Source of the DNA: Bacteroidaceae bacterium
Lineage (GTDB): Bacteria; Bacteroidota; Bacteroidia; Bacteroidales; Bacteroidaceae
NCBI GenBank assembly: GCA_017469525.1
Contig: JAFUGG010000013.1
Location: 186,001 to 250,000 of the forward strand
Length of the DNA stretch: 64,000 nucleotides
Direction of reading: 5' to 3'
Part shown: positions 20,807 through 29,091 of the stretch, piece by piece
How positions within the stretch are numbered: the first letter of the stretch is position 1
How the letters are laid out: each line of letters begins with the position of its first letter
Notes under the pieces: model-generated
What the model was told of the DNA's origin: nothing
The model's input: only the letters and a program-made list of their open reading frames with translations
The model's database searches: none
Program-made: the position numbers and the translations under genes

Positions 20807-22762
20807 ATGACGAAGCGAGCTTTTTTATTCTTCATTCTTCATTCTTCATTTTTCATCCTTTCGGCTCAGCCCAAGATGCAATACCCTGCTCCCAGTCGGG
20901 TAAAGATAACCGACAAGATGTGGAGCCCTATCCTTGAGCGCACACGAACCGTCACCATTCCCGACGTGCTCGACAAGTTCGAGGGACGTCACATCGACCA
21001 TGTGGAAAAGGACGACGATGCTTTCTGGTCGCCCGACCGCGGACGTGTGACAAAAGAAGCTTCCGAGAGCCGCACGCACAACACGCTCAGGAACTTCGAG
21101 CTTGTGGCTGAGGGTCATGTAGCCGATGGCGGACATTTCGGCTTCCCATGGTTCGACGGACTGATTTACGAAACGATAACCGGCATCTCGGACTACCTGC
21201 TCCAGCATCCAGACCCTGCTATGGAGACGCGTCTCGATGAGTACATCCGTCGCATAGAGGCTGCACAGAAGGCCGACCCGAATGGCTACATCAATACCTA
21301 TACAACGCTCCAGGAGAACGACCATCGCTGGGGCGAGAACGGCGGCAACCTCCGTTGGCAGCACGACCTCTACAACAGCGGTGCCCTGGTGGAAGCTGGC
21401 GTACATTATTATAAAGCTACAGGCAAGACACAACTCTTGGAGGTTGCGACGCGACTTGCCAACTACATGTACGACTACATGGCCGGGGCGAACCACAACG
21501 TTGTGCCGGGTCATGCTCTTCCCGAAGATGCGCTCATCCAGCTCTACCTTCTCTATAAGTCTGAGCCGAAGCTTGCAGAAAAGCTCGCCGTGCCTGTCCC
21601 CGCCGAACACTATCTGGCGCTTGCCAAGTTCTGGATTGACCAGCGCGGACATACCGAAGGGCGACGCCCCTTGGAAGCATACGCCCAAGATGCTGAGCCT
21701 GCCTTCGAGGCCAAGACCATCGAAGGCCATGCCGTTCGTGCCACACTTTTCTGGACAGGCGTGGCGGACGTGGCACTTGCAGGTGGCGACCGTCGCTACT
21801 TCGATGCTGCCCATCGCATTTGGGACAACATGGTGGGTCGCAGGATGTTCATCACGGGTGGCGTAGGTGCCATCCACGAGGACGAGAAGTTCGGTCCCGA
21901 CTATTTCCTTCCTACGAACGCGTATCTCGAAACGTGTGCCGCCATCGGAGCAGGCCTCTTCTCGTGGCGCATGAACGAGCTGACGGGTGAGGCGAAGTAC
22001 ATGGACGTGCTGGAACGCATCATCTTCAACAGCATTCCCACAGCTGTCAGCATGGACGGAACAAACTACACCTACCAGAACCCGCTGAATGCAGACAAGA
22101 TGAACCGCTGGCCTTGGCACGACTGCCCTTGCTGTCCGCCCATGCTACTCAAGTTCACAGGCTTGCTGCCATCCATGATTTATGCGGTGAGCGGTCGGGA
22201 CATCTATGTCAACCTCTTCATCGGCAGCACGGCCACCTTGCAGGTTCTGGGCGTCGGAGATGTTGAAATCAGTCAGCAAGTGGATTGGAACACGGGCAAA
22301 GTAGCCATTCAAGTTCATTCGGAGAAGGTGAAAAGACTGCGTCTCCATGTCCGCATCCCCGGATGGGAATGTGGCGAGGAACTGCCCCTCGGACTTTACA
22401 CGAGCAGTCTCTCTGCCTCTCGAGGGAAAGCCGGCTACCAAACCTATAAGAACCTCAAGAACGACACCCTACTGACCCTCGACGTTTCCCCGCGAATCGT
22501 CAAGGCAGACAGTCGGGTTGAGCAGCTGAGAGGCCTCAGTTCCTTGGCAAGTGGTCCCTTTGTGTATTGTATGGAGAAACTGGACAACAAGGCTATTTGG
22601 GACAACCTCAACCTGTCGGGCCGCACCTATCACCTTGATGCCGAGCACCCCATCTTAGGCGTCACGCCACTTCGCAGCAACGACGGAGAGCTCACAGCCA
22701 TCCCCTTCTACATGATTGGAGGCAGATGTAAAGACACAGCCTATCGCGTATGGACAAAATGA
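20807..22762 (+). CDS. GH127 (DUF1680) beta-L-arabinofuranosidase-like enzyme
   Basis: 651 residues, the normal GH127 length. The catalytic/zinc residues are present: 'LETC' (Glu375, Cys377) and 'CPCCPPM' (Cys442, Cys443). The signal peptide 'FLFFILHSSFFILSAQ' is encoded by a 9-bp repeat (20827-20857), suggesting it arose from low-complexity DNA. It should act in the periplasm on beta-L-arabinofuranosides, possibly the end product of the larger GH127. It is divergent from the activase with operator O2 between, and the next gene overlaps by 13 bp. Compared with the 996-residue paralogue it lacks the C-terminal modules and tail, which suggests a periplasmic rather than surface site (inference). 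Confidence 0.9.
   Translation: MTKRAFLFFILHSSFFILSAQPKMQYPAPSRVKITDKMWSPILERTRTVTIPDVLDKFEGRHIDHVEKDDDAFWSPDRGRVTKEASESRTHNTLRNFELVAEGHVADGGHFGFPWFDGLIYETITGISDYLLQHPDPAMETRLDEYIRRIEAAQKADPNGYINTYTTLQENDHRWGENGGNLRWQHDLYNSGALVEAGVHYYKATGKTQLLEVATRLANYMYDYMAGANHNVVPGHALPEDALIQLYLLYKSEPKLAEKLAVPVPAEHYLALAKFWIDQRGHTEGRRPLEAYAQDAEPAFEAKTIEGHAVRATLFWTGVADVALAGGDRRYFDAAHRIWDNMVGRRMFITGGVGAIHEDEKFGPDYFLPTNAYLETCAAIGAGLFSWRMNELTGEAKYMDVLERIIFNSIPTAVSMDGTNYTYQNPLNADKMNRWPWHDCPCCPPMLLKFTGLLPSMIYAVSGRDIYVNLFIGSTATLQVLGVGDVEISQQVDWNTGKVAIQVHSEKVKRLRLHVRIPGWECGEELPLGLYTSSLSASRGKAGYQTYKNLKNDTLLTLDVSPRIVKADSRVEQLRGLSSLASGPFVYCMEKLDNKAIWDNLNLSGRTYHLDAEHPILGVTPLRSNDGELTAIPFYMIGGRCKDTAYRVWTK
20827..20857. repeat. 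9-bp repeat encoding a signal peptide
   Basis: About 3.5 copies of an ATTCTTCATT-type 9-bp unit code for the hydrophobic 'FFILHSSFFIL' core of the GH127 signal peptide. Confidence 0.85.
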
Positions 22763-23568
22763 GTATGCTTCAAGAACTTACAGACATCGTCGTCGAGGCA
22801 TCTGCCCTGATGCTCACCGATGACTTCCAAATTACGGAGAAAGAAGGAATCGCCAACATCGTCACCTCGTCCGACGTGGCCGTGCAGGAGTTCCTGCGCA
22901 GCCGTCTCGCTGGGCTTCTGCCCGATAGCGGTTTCCTTATGGAAGAGGAAGACACCCACGACCTTGCGCATGAATACATTTGGATAGTTGACCCCATCGA
23001 CGGCACAGCCAACTACGCCCGAGGCATACGTGAATGCGGCATCTGCGTGGGATTGAGATGCGGCTCGCAAATGCAGCTGGCAGTCGTCTATCTGCCCAGG
23101 ACTGACGAACTCTTCGCAGCCGAAAGCGGCAAAGGCACCTTCTTGCATCACCCCGTTTCAGGAAAGCCGTCGCGCAGGCTCAAAGTATCGGAACGCCCCT
23201 TCAGGGAAGGCATCATGTGTACGGCACTCTCGCTTTATCACAAGGAGAATGCGCGTCTCTGTTCCGACATCATCATGGACATCTACATGCAATGCAACGA
23301 CATCCGCCGTTTCGGTTCAGCTGCTTCGGAGCAGTGTTACATGGCTATGGGTCTGTATGAGCTTTACTTTGAGTACATTCTTTCTCCATGGGATTTTGCT
23401 GCATCGTCGCTCATACTGGAGGAAGCCGGTGGTGTGCTTTGCGATTTGCAAGGGAGGCCGCTTGACCATACGAGGCCGTCTGGCGTGCTTGCAGCCAACA
23501 GCAGGGAGAACTTGGACCGTCTGCTTGCCATCGTTACTTCGCATGGCGCTGAACTTTCCAGCCCTTAA
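22750..23568 (+). CDS. Inositol monophosphatase-family phosphatase
   Basis: 272 residues, cytoplasmic. The metal-dependent phosphatase motifs are 'FLMEEEDTHD' (metal-binding Glu), 'WIVDPIDGTANYARG' (Asp-Pro-x-Asp-Gly-Thr) and 'SPWDFAASSLILEEAGG' (Trp-Asp-x-Ala). Family members remove phosphate from inositol phosphates, sugar phosphates, histidinol phosphate or 3'-phosphoadenosine phosphate. Its ATG overlaps the end of the GH127 gene by 13 bp, so translation is coupled. That link suggests a sugar-phosphate substrate in the same pathway, which is inference. A start at the second Met (22759) is also possible. Confidence 0.9.
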   Translation: MDKMSMLQELTDIVVEASALMLTDDFQITEKEGIANIVTSSDVAVQEFLRSRLAGLLPDSGFLMEEEDTHDLAHEYIWIVDPIDGTANYARGIRECGICVGLRCGSQMQLAVVYLPRTDELFAAESGKGTFLHHPVSGKPSRRLKVSERPFREGIMCTALSLYHKENARLCSDIIMDIYMQCNDIRRFGSAASEQCYMAMGLYELYFEYILSPWDFAASSLILEEAGGVLCDLQGRPLDHTRPSGVLAANSRENLDRLLAIVTSHGAELSSP

Positions 23569-23622
23569 ACTTTTTAGCTTTAAACTTTTTAATCCTTTAA
23601 CCTTTTAACTTTTAACCTTTCC
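23569..23622. repeat. Low-complexity 9-10-bp repeats between convergent genes
   Basis: Tandem variants of CTTTAAACTTTTT/CCTTTTAACTTTT fill the gap between the convergent phosphatase and GxGYxYP genes. No terminator hairpin is visible. Confidence 0.75.
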
Positions 23623-25776
23623 TCAGTGTGCCCCGTAGATTTCTATGTCGCCTATGCGTGCATAGCCGTCTGTACCGCCTTTGGTGACGCTGACCCTGAC
23701 GTATTGTGCGCTGACGGGAGTGATGGTGGCATCAGTGACGGGAGAGGTGTTATCCGTATGAGTACCAACCGTCTGCCAAGTCTCACCGTCGAGGCTGGTT
23801 TCCACTATGAAGTCACGGTTGTTCAGCCCGGGGTCTAAGCCTCCTGCTTCAGCATGGCGAATCACGTAGCGACTTATGTCGTAAGGTTCCTTGAAGTCCA
23901 TCTGTACCCAGCCCGTTCCGTCGGTAGCCCTGGAAATCCAGATATATCCCTCCGATGGCGAACCGTCGGCAGCGAGCCTGTTGCTTGTCCTGCCTGGCGA
24001 CGAGGTAATCTTCATGTCTTGCAGCAGGGTAAGGTTGAAGGGCAGGTGGTGAGCCTCGTTGTAGTAGCTGAACCAATGGTCGGCCCGCACTATCTTGATG
24101 TTGCCTGTCGAGAGGGCGTTGAGCTTTGTCTTCAAGGCTATGAGTTTGTCGGGACCGGCATCCCAGACAGACGCCTGTCCCGTGACGAACATGGGCTCTG
24201 TGCCTGTGAAGTTCTTGATGTCGCGATTGAAGAAGTCTGTGATGACATCCGCACCATTGGCATAGCAGGGATATTGGGGAATGATGGGGAGCCAGCCGGA
24301 CTGCACCTTGCCAGTCAGTCGGCCTACCTGACGTTCCCAGTCGTTGATGGTGAGTCCGTACAGATATGGGCAGTTCTCGGCATAGGTCCTACGCTGGACA
24401 GTGCTGATGTCGTCCCAGATGGTGATGACACGGAGGCCAGACTTCTCGATGTATCGTTGGGTGAGCTGGGTGTAGGGAGATATCACCCTGCTGGTAGTCG
24501 AGGAGCCGTTGTATCGCGAATTGTGAGCATCGTATGGCATAGCATAGCCCAAGCCCGACGGACCGCTCACGAAGCAGTCGTTGTTTGTTGCCTTGCCGTA
24601 ATAATAGTTCAGCATCGTGGGCGATATGTCGGCCAAGGCAGGGCTGACAGTCCAGTTAAGTGGCATCTGCCCTCGTCCGCTCTGCTCATATATCTTCGCC
24701 ATGGCGTGCTGGCAATACTGGATATTGTCGCCGTCGCTGATATAGATGGCAGCATACACCTTGTTTTCCAGTTTGGTACGCTTAGGCACGGGAGGTATCT
24801 TCACGGGATTGTTGACAGCCGTATAGACCGTAGCATTCTCGAAGAAGTCGGCAGGCACGCTGGAGAGTCCGTACTTGGTTGCCTCGCCCACGCCTGAACG
24901 CTCCTCGGGATACCAGCCCAGAACGATGTCGCGACCGGGTGTCATGTCTTTAAGCATCTTGTCGAGCAACGTACGTTCGGTAGCAACACGAGGGTCGAGC
25001 CACACACATGCAGAGCCACAGGCAGCGCCTATGTCGTGAACGTAAGGTATCTTGGGGCGTTCGCTGATGAGCAGACGATGGTTGCAACGGCTCCAATAGT
25101 TTTCATAGAGATATGTATAGACAGCCAGGGCACTGTTCATGGTCAGCGTGGTGAGGTCTTCCACAACGGGATAGTCCATGCCGTTAGTCACGAGTTTTGC
25201 CCTTATCTCCTCAGTCACAGGAAGCAGGCGGTCCAGTCCGGCTATGGTGACAGCCAGGTTGGCGAAGTGTTCGTTCTGCTCCTGGCTATAGAGTACTAAG
25301 CCTTTTATCTCGTCCTTGAATTGTTTCACCAGAGTATAAGGATTGGCAACAGCGACAGCAGATGTCGTGAGACTGTGTGCCGTGGGCCAGGTGGCTTGCG
25401 GTTCCTCGTTGTGGTTGTAGAGGAGGATGCGCGGGCAGGTTCGGTTGACGATACCCTGCAGCGTGCAGAACATGATGCGCTCCTCACTGCTGAGCGAGGC
25501 AGCATTCATGTCCAGCGACTTGATAGGCGAAGCCGGAGGAAGGAAGAAGGGCACAAGTCGGTCGTCGGGCCAGCACAGTTCGTCGGCTTCGAGAATGCGG
25601 TAGCCCGTGCTGGTGAGGTTATATGTCGTGTCGGCAAATGTTATCTTTTCCACTTCGCCCACGTCAGTACGGACGACTGCGCCATTGGCAAGCTTCATGA
25701 GCATCGTGGTAGGTTGCTGAGCCATAAGCTGTAAGGCTCCAAGGGTGGCTATAGCCCATAGGAATATCTTTTTCAT
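23623..25776 (-). CDS. Secreted GxGYxYP-family putative glycoside hydrolase with C-terminal F5/8-type (CBM32) domain
   Basis: 717 residues with a signal peptide ('FLWAIATLGALQLMA'). Just after it comes 'MKLANGAVVRTDVGEVEKITF', a short motif shared with two neighbours. The main domain (~60-570) has GxGYxYP features: 'VYAAIYISDGDNIQY' and 'SGPSGLGYAMP', the motif that names the family, whose activity is unproven. The last ~150 residues are an F5/8 type C, CBM32-like domain ('ISRATDGTGWVQMDF', 'RDFIVETSLDGETW', ending 'ARIGDIEIYG'), which normally binds galactose-type sugars. It starts 34 bp after the upstream small secreted protein gene and is probably in an operon with it. Its substrate and relation to the arabinoside system are unknown. 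Confidence 0.85.
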   Translation of the reverse strand: MKKIFLWAIATLGALQLMAQQPTTMLMKLANGAVVRTDVGEVEKITFADTTYNLTSTGYRILEADELCWPDDRLVPFFLPPASPIKSLDMNAASLSSEERIMFCTLQGIVNRTCPRILLYNHNEEPQATWPTAHSLTTSAVAVANPYTLVKQFKDEIKGLVLYSQEQNEHFANLAVTIAGLDRLLPVTEEIRAKLVTNGMDYPVVEDLTTLTMNSALAVYTYLYENYWSRCNHRLLISERPKIPYVHDIGAACGSACVWLDPRVATERTLLDKMLKDMTPGRDIVLGWYPEERSGVGEATKYGLSSVPADFFENATVYTAVNNPVKIPPVPKRTKLENKVYAAIYISDGDNIQYCQHAMAKIYEQSGRGQMPLNWTVSPALADISPTMLNYYYGKATNNDCFVSGPSGLGYAMPYDAHNSRYNGSSTTSRVISPYTQLTQRYIEKSGLRVITIWDDISTVQRRTYAENCPYLYGLTINDWERQVGRLTGKVQSGWLPIIPQYPCYANGADVITDFFNRDIKNFTGTEPMFVTGQASVWDAGPDKLIALKTKLNALSTGNIKIVRADHWFSYYNEAHHLPFNLTLLQDMKITSSPGRTSNRLAADGSPSEGYIWISRATDGTGWVQMDFKEPYDISRYVIRHAEAGGLDPGLNNRDFIVETSLDGETWQTVGTHTDNTSPVTDATITPVSAQYVRVSVTKGGTDGYARIGDIEIYGAH

Positions 25777-25810
25777 ATTGCAAAAGTCTATGTATTGGGA
25801 GATTAATAAA

Positions 25811-26374
25811 TCAAAGCCTTATCTTGGCAGAAAGTGTACCCACCTTCACGATGAAGATGCCGGAGCCCAGGGTCGCACGGTCCAGCCGAAGCTCGTCGCC
25901 CCGCAGGGAAGGTGTCGGGAGGCTGCGGCCATCGATGGAATAGACGAAAGGCTTCACGCCCTTGGGGATATTCCTGAGCACTACCCCACCCTCCTGCATC
26001 ACATACGAGAAGCTTTCGGGCGCCTTGATGCCGGTTGCATCAGCTGCATCACCGAACGTTATCTCAGCAATATCGGAGATTTCAAACTCGAAGGTCTCTT
26101 TTGTACTGGATTTGACTGTCAGCTTGCCTTTGTTGACCGTTACGACTGGATTTGCCTCGAAGAGCACAGCCGCCGTCTCGCCTCCAATTGTCTTCACCAG
26201 CAAGCCTTGTCCCGCTTCCTCTGTGGAAAGGAAACTGATTTGCTTCATGTCTGCCAAGCGCGTCTTGGCAGTCGTTCCGTCAGTCTTCTGGATGTTCAAA
26301 ACCTTCTCTTCTTCCTGAGCCTGGACAGACAGGGCTGCAAAGAGAAAAGGAACTGCAAAAAGAATCTTTCTCAT
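25811..26374 (-). CDS. Small secreted protein with T9SS-like C-terminal tail
   Basis: 187 residues with signal peptide 'ILFAVPFLFAALSVQA'. Residues ~25-50 carry 'LNIQKTDGTTAKTRLADMKQ' followed by ISF, a motif also found in the next gene and in the DUF4595 protein. A second beta-rich repeat follows ('VTVNKGKLTVKSSTKE'). The C-terminal ~75 residues resemble a type-A sorting domain ('PFVYSIDGRSLPTP', 'LGSGIFIVKVG'). No enzyme motif is seen. It is first in an operon with the GxGYxYP protein and may be its secreted partner (inference from adjacency). Confidence 0.8.
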   Translation of the reverse strand: MRKILFAVPFLFAALSVQAQEEEKVLNIQKTDGTTAKTRLADMKQISFLSTEEAGQGLLVKTIGGETAAVLFEANPVVTVNKGKLTVKSSTKETFEFEISDIAEITFGDAADATGIKAPESFSYVMQEGGVVLRNIPKGVKPFVYSIDGRSLPTPSLRGDELRLDRATLGSGIFIVKVGTLSAKIRL

Positions 26375-26421
26375 TACCTATATTATCTAATACTACTATA
26401 TGTAATATACATATCGCTTTG

Positions 26422-26429
26422 CAAAGATA
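26422..26429 (-). promoter_or_regulatory. -7 box TATCTTTG for the GxGYxYP operon
   Basis: The plus strand reads CAAAGATA; leader ~43 nt. Confidence 0.7.
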
Positions 26430-26536
26430 CGAATAATATCTGAGAACCCACACACTTTGCGTAATGTTTTTCATCCAAGCAAAAAAAATCTGCAAAAATT
26501 CAAGCTTCACTGCCCTACTTTGCGTGCCGGGTTGTT

Positions 26537-26602
26537 TGCACATACATGTAGATGCAATTGCATGTACATGTATATGCAATTGCATCTACATGTATGTGCA
26601 AA
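26537..26602. repeat. 22-bp tandem array E (3 units), second copy of array D
   Basis: Units start at 26537, 26559 and 26581. Units 1 and 3 are identical to those of array D and unit 2 differs slightly. Flanking homology with D spans about 147 bp (26522-26669 versus 455-601), so this array belongs to a dispersed element. Confidence 0.95.
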
Positions 26603-26809
26603 CCCCCTTGGCGTAGTATCTCAGCCTGAGCAACTTAGGATTTCGGGCAAAAAGGGGTGCAGAATCGGACTATTCTGAGTGCCGGATAAGGGGGGCAAGT
26701 CCTCTTATTTTCTTCGAATAACTGCCTGTTTTTCTCCTCTCTATGACTCACAATACTTCATTCATTAAAAAAATACGTCAAAAACATACAAGCCTTTAGA
26801 TTTTATTTG

Positions 26810-26817
26810 TATATTTG
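26810..26817 (+). promoter_or_regulatory. -7 box TATATTTG for the DUF4595 gene
   Basis: Consensus match about 150 bp before the ATG; implies a leader of ~140 nt in which no structured element was recognised. Confidence 0.5.
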
Positions 26818-26963
26818 CCATGTCATTGATGATTAGTCCTCGACCTGATTTGCAGCACTGGGATTAGGGGATGAACAGACGTGGCAAGGTCTTGGTCAGC
26901 TTTTTGTTGTTCAGATGATTAAAAAGATTGTTAAACAGAAGTGCTGCGATTTTTTTGGTTAGT

Positions 26964-27884
26964 ATGAAAAAAAGTATTACACTTGCAGGCATGATGCTTC
27001 TGATTTCAGCAGTTATGTCGGCACAAAACTATTACATGGTAGTAGAGAAAAATGACGGTTCAAAGGTTGCCTTTCCAACGACAAGTATCAGTCAGGTTTC
27101 TTTCCTGAATGTCGGCGAGAGTGCGTTCCAAGGACCAACACGCGTGTTTGGCAGTAATCTGCTGAAGAAGTTTACTTATACCTCAAATCCGGGAACTGCA
27201 TACGCAAGCACAGAAAGCTGGACATACACCTACAACAGCGAAGGCTTTATCACACGAATGGATATCTCTGACGAATATTATGCTACGATTGACTATAGTG
27301 CAGGAAACGTAGTTGTTACTCAAAGTTTTGACAAGTCTGATGGTTCTTTATTAAGAAGGGAAGATGTGGTCATTGGTAGCAATGGATATGCCAGTTCATA
27401 CAGTTACACAGGAGATAAGGGCAGAGTTTACAGAGTTGAGTACACTTATAGTATAGATGAACAGATAACAGATATTGTTTCCTACACGGATGGTGAAAAG
27501 GATTGGGATTATCGCTTTGAATACTCCGACGGCGACCTTGTAAAAGCATACGAACTCGAATGGGAGGACGATGTTCTGGTTCAGAACAAGTTATATGCTA
27601 CTATCTTCTACGAAACGGATACCCAAAGTAAGATTGACAACGTAGGTGGTATAATGGAGTTTGACCACATGATGCATATTGACTGCGACATGAGTGAAAT
27701 ATTCCCATTTGGTGCTTTCGGCAAGCCCAACAAACACCTGCCGCTATACGTTAACTATAACACTTCCACCTTTACCAATACATACACGTTCGATAGTGCT
27801 GGCAGAGTTGTCGCTGCCACTACTGTTCGTACTGAAAGTGACAGCGATACTACATCCACTAAATCTTTCACCTGGGAGTGGTAA
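26964..27884 (+). CDS. Secreted DUF4595-like protein
   Basis: 306 residues from ATG 26964, where a signal peptide begins ('LAGMMLLISAVMSAQ'); a start at 26928 would place a charged stretch ahead of it. Next comes 'MVVEKNDGSKVAFPTTSISQ' with VSF, the short motif shared with the two minus-strand secreted proteins nearby. The rest consists of beta-hairpin repeats rich in Tyr, Thr and Asp ('WTYTYNSEGFITRMD', 'YDGE/YSDGDL' types, 'NTYTFDSAGRVVAATT'). It resembles the DUF4595 porin-like fold and, more distantly, YD repeats. Function unknown; probably an exported beta-sheet protein. The DNA is more AT-rich than the neighbouring glycosidase genes. Confidence 0.75.
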   Translation: MKKSITLAGMMLLISAVMSAQNYYMVVEKNDGSKVAFPTTSISQVSFLNVGESAFQGPTRVFGSNLLKKFTYTSNPGTAYASTESWTYTYNSEGFITRMDISDEYYATIDYSAGNVVVTQSFDKSDGSLLRREDVVIGSNGYASSYSYTGDKGRVYRVEYTYSIDEQITDIVSYTDGEKDWDYRFEYSDGDLVKAYELEWEDDVLVQNKLYATIFYETDTQSKIDNVGGIMEFDHMMHIDCDMSEIFPFGAFGKPNKHLPLYVNYNTSTFTNTYTFDSAGRVVAATTVRTESDSDTTSTKSFTWEW

Positions 27885-27937
27885 CATATTAATACCCAAA
27901 TTAATTGCTCTTCGCTGTCCGACTTTACCGAACTGCA

Positions 27938-27976
27938 ATAATAAAAAAATAAACCTCAGTCGTGAGACTGAGGTTT
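27938..27976 (-). terminator. Rho-independent terminator of tRNA-Arg
   Basis: An 11-bp stem (AAACCTCAGTC 27951-27961 with GACTGAGGTTT 27966-27976) has a 4-nt loop and, on the minus strand, is followed by a T-rich run. It lies 24 bp past the tRNA. Confidence 0.85.
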
Positions 27977-28000
27977 AGTAATGGTTTGTATGACTTGTTT

Positions 28001-28078
28001 TGGTGATTCGGAAGGGGCTCGAACCCTTGACCCGCAGCTTAGAAGGCTGCTGCTCTAATCCAACTGAGCTACCGAACC
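28001..28078 (-). tRNA. tRNA-Arg (anticodon UCU)
   Basis: On the minus strand the acceptor GGTTCGG (28072-28078) pairs with CCGAATC. The D arm (AGCTCAGTTGG), the anticodon loop CTTCTAA with anticodon TCT, and the T arm GGGTTCGAGCCCC are all present. The 3' CCA is encoded (28001-28003). Reads AGA codons. Confidence 0.96.
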
Positions 28079-28140
28079 AACCTTTTTCGGGCACAAAATT
28101 ACTACTTTATTTCTTTCTGTGCAAGTTTTGGGACGCTTTT

Positions 28141-28956
28141 TTATTGTTTGGAGCCAACCTTCAAAGCGTCTTTGTGTACGGAAGCGGCTCCCGCAGAGTT
28201 CAAGTCGAGGGTTTGTGTCTCACCAGTGAGGGTGAGGTCTGATGCTCCGGATGCTACGACGTCGGTCTTCTGAGTTTGGATGTCGAGCGTACCGCTGGCA
28301 GCCCCCATCAACTTCAATTCCAGCTTTTCGGCTGCAACTTTGCCGTCCAGCTTTGCTGCACCCTCCACACGCAGTTCCATGTCTCCCGCAGCGGTAACAT
28401 TGCCGAGGTTAGCTTCGCCAGCTCCGCTGATGGTAATGTCGAGTTCCTGCGTCCGTAAGGTTGCCATGGTGAGTTTCCCTACCCCAGCGAGACTGATGTC
28501 AAGGTCTTGCTGCTGTGTGACGTCGCTCATATAGATGACCTCTGAAGCACCTGAGCCTTTTATCTCAGAAAGATAAGGTGCCGAGATGCGGATGGTGATG
28601 GCAGGCGTGTCGCTGTTCACCTTGCCGCTGCCATCCTTCTGTGTCACCTCAAGTTCCTCGTCGTCCACTTTGATGGAATAGGCTTCGATGGCTTTCTCGT
28701 TGCCATAGACCTGGAGGGAGAAGATGCTGTCCTGCGTGTATTCAAGGCGGACAGCCCCGCTGAGCTCTACCTCGTGGAAAGCGAGAACGGGAAGGTCGGT
28801 GGTCTTCACCTTGCCCCATTTCTCGGAGTCCTGATAGTTGTGGTTGACGGTTTCCATTGCTGCCTCAAGGGCATTGTTGACCAGCTTCTCGCAGGAGGTG
28901 GTGAGTGCCGATGCTGCAATAAGGGCAAGGGCTGTGAGAATGTTTTTTGTCTTCAT
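28141..28956 (-). CDS. DUF2807 (head GIN domain) lipoprotein
   Basis: 271 residues from ATG 28954-28956, which gives a lipoprotein signal ending 'ALTTSC' (Cys22). The body is a right-handed beta-helix-like repeat domain with 'HEVELSGAVRLEYTQD', 'ISAPYLSEIKGSGASEV' and 'ISGAGEANLGNVTAAG', the head-GIN/DUF2807 pattern. In Bacteroidota these genes commonly sit beside a GntR regulator and an ABC transporter, as here. Function unknown; an envelope-stress or adhesion role is a guess. The gap to the upstream GntR stop is 135 bp with no clear promoter. Confidence 0.88.
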   Translation of the reverse strand: MKTKNILTALALIAASALTTSCEKLVNNALEAAMETVNHNYQDSEKWGKVKTTDLPVLAFHEVELSGAVRLEYTQDSIFSLQVYGNEKAIEAYSIKVDDEELEVTQKDGSGKVNSDTPAITIRISAPYLSEIKGSGASEVIYMSDVTQQQDLDISLAGVGKLTMATLRTQELDITISGAGEANLGNVTAAGDMELRVEGAAKLDGKVAAEKLELKLMGAASGTLDIQTQKTDVVASGASDLTLTGETQTLDLNSAGAASVHKDALKVGSKQ

Positions 28957-29091
28957 AATAATATAATAATGTAAGTTAATATCCGAAATACTGTTTGCAA
29001 TAGGCAGCCAATGTGCTGTCATAACGTTCTGAGCAATCTTTGTCGTTCATGAGGGGGATGTCCTGAGCCCGGTGAAGACAATCAGTTCGTC

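Larger units (their letters stand above)
26375..26963. other. Divergent intergenic region with two promoters and a 22-bp array
   Basis: No credible gene. It contains the promoter of the 187-residue protein (26422-26429, minus), the 147-bp element with array E (26522-26669), AT-rich sequence, and a -7 box at 26810-26817 (plus) that leaves a ~140-nt leader before the DUF4595 gene. Confidence 0.7.

Noticed and set aside
23569-23622. A terminator between the convergent phosphatase and GxGYxYP genes
   Set aside because: The gap holds only T- and A-rich direct repeats without an inverted repeat of useful length.
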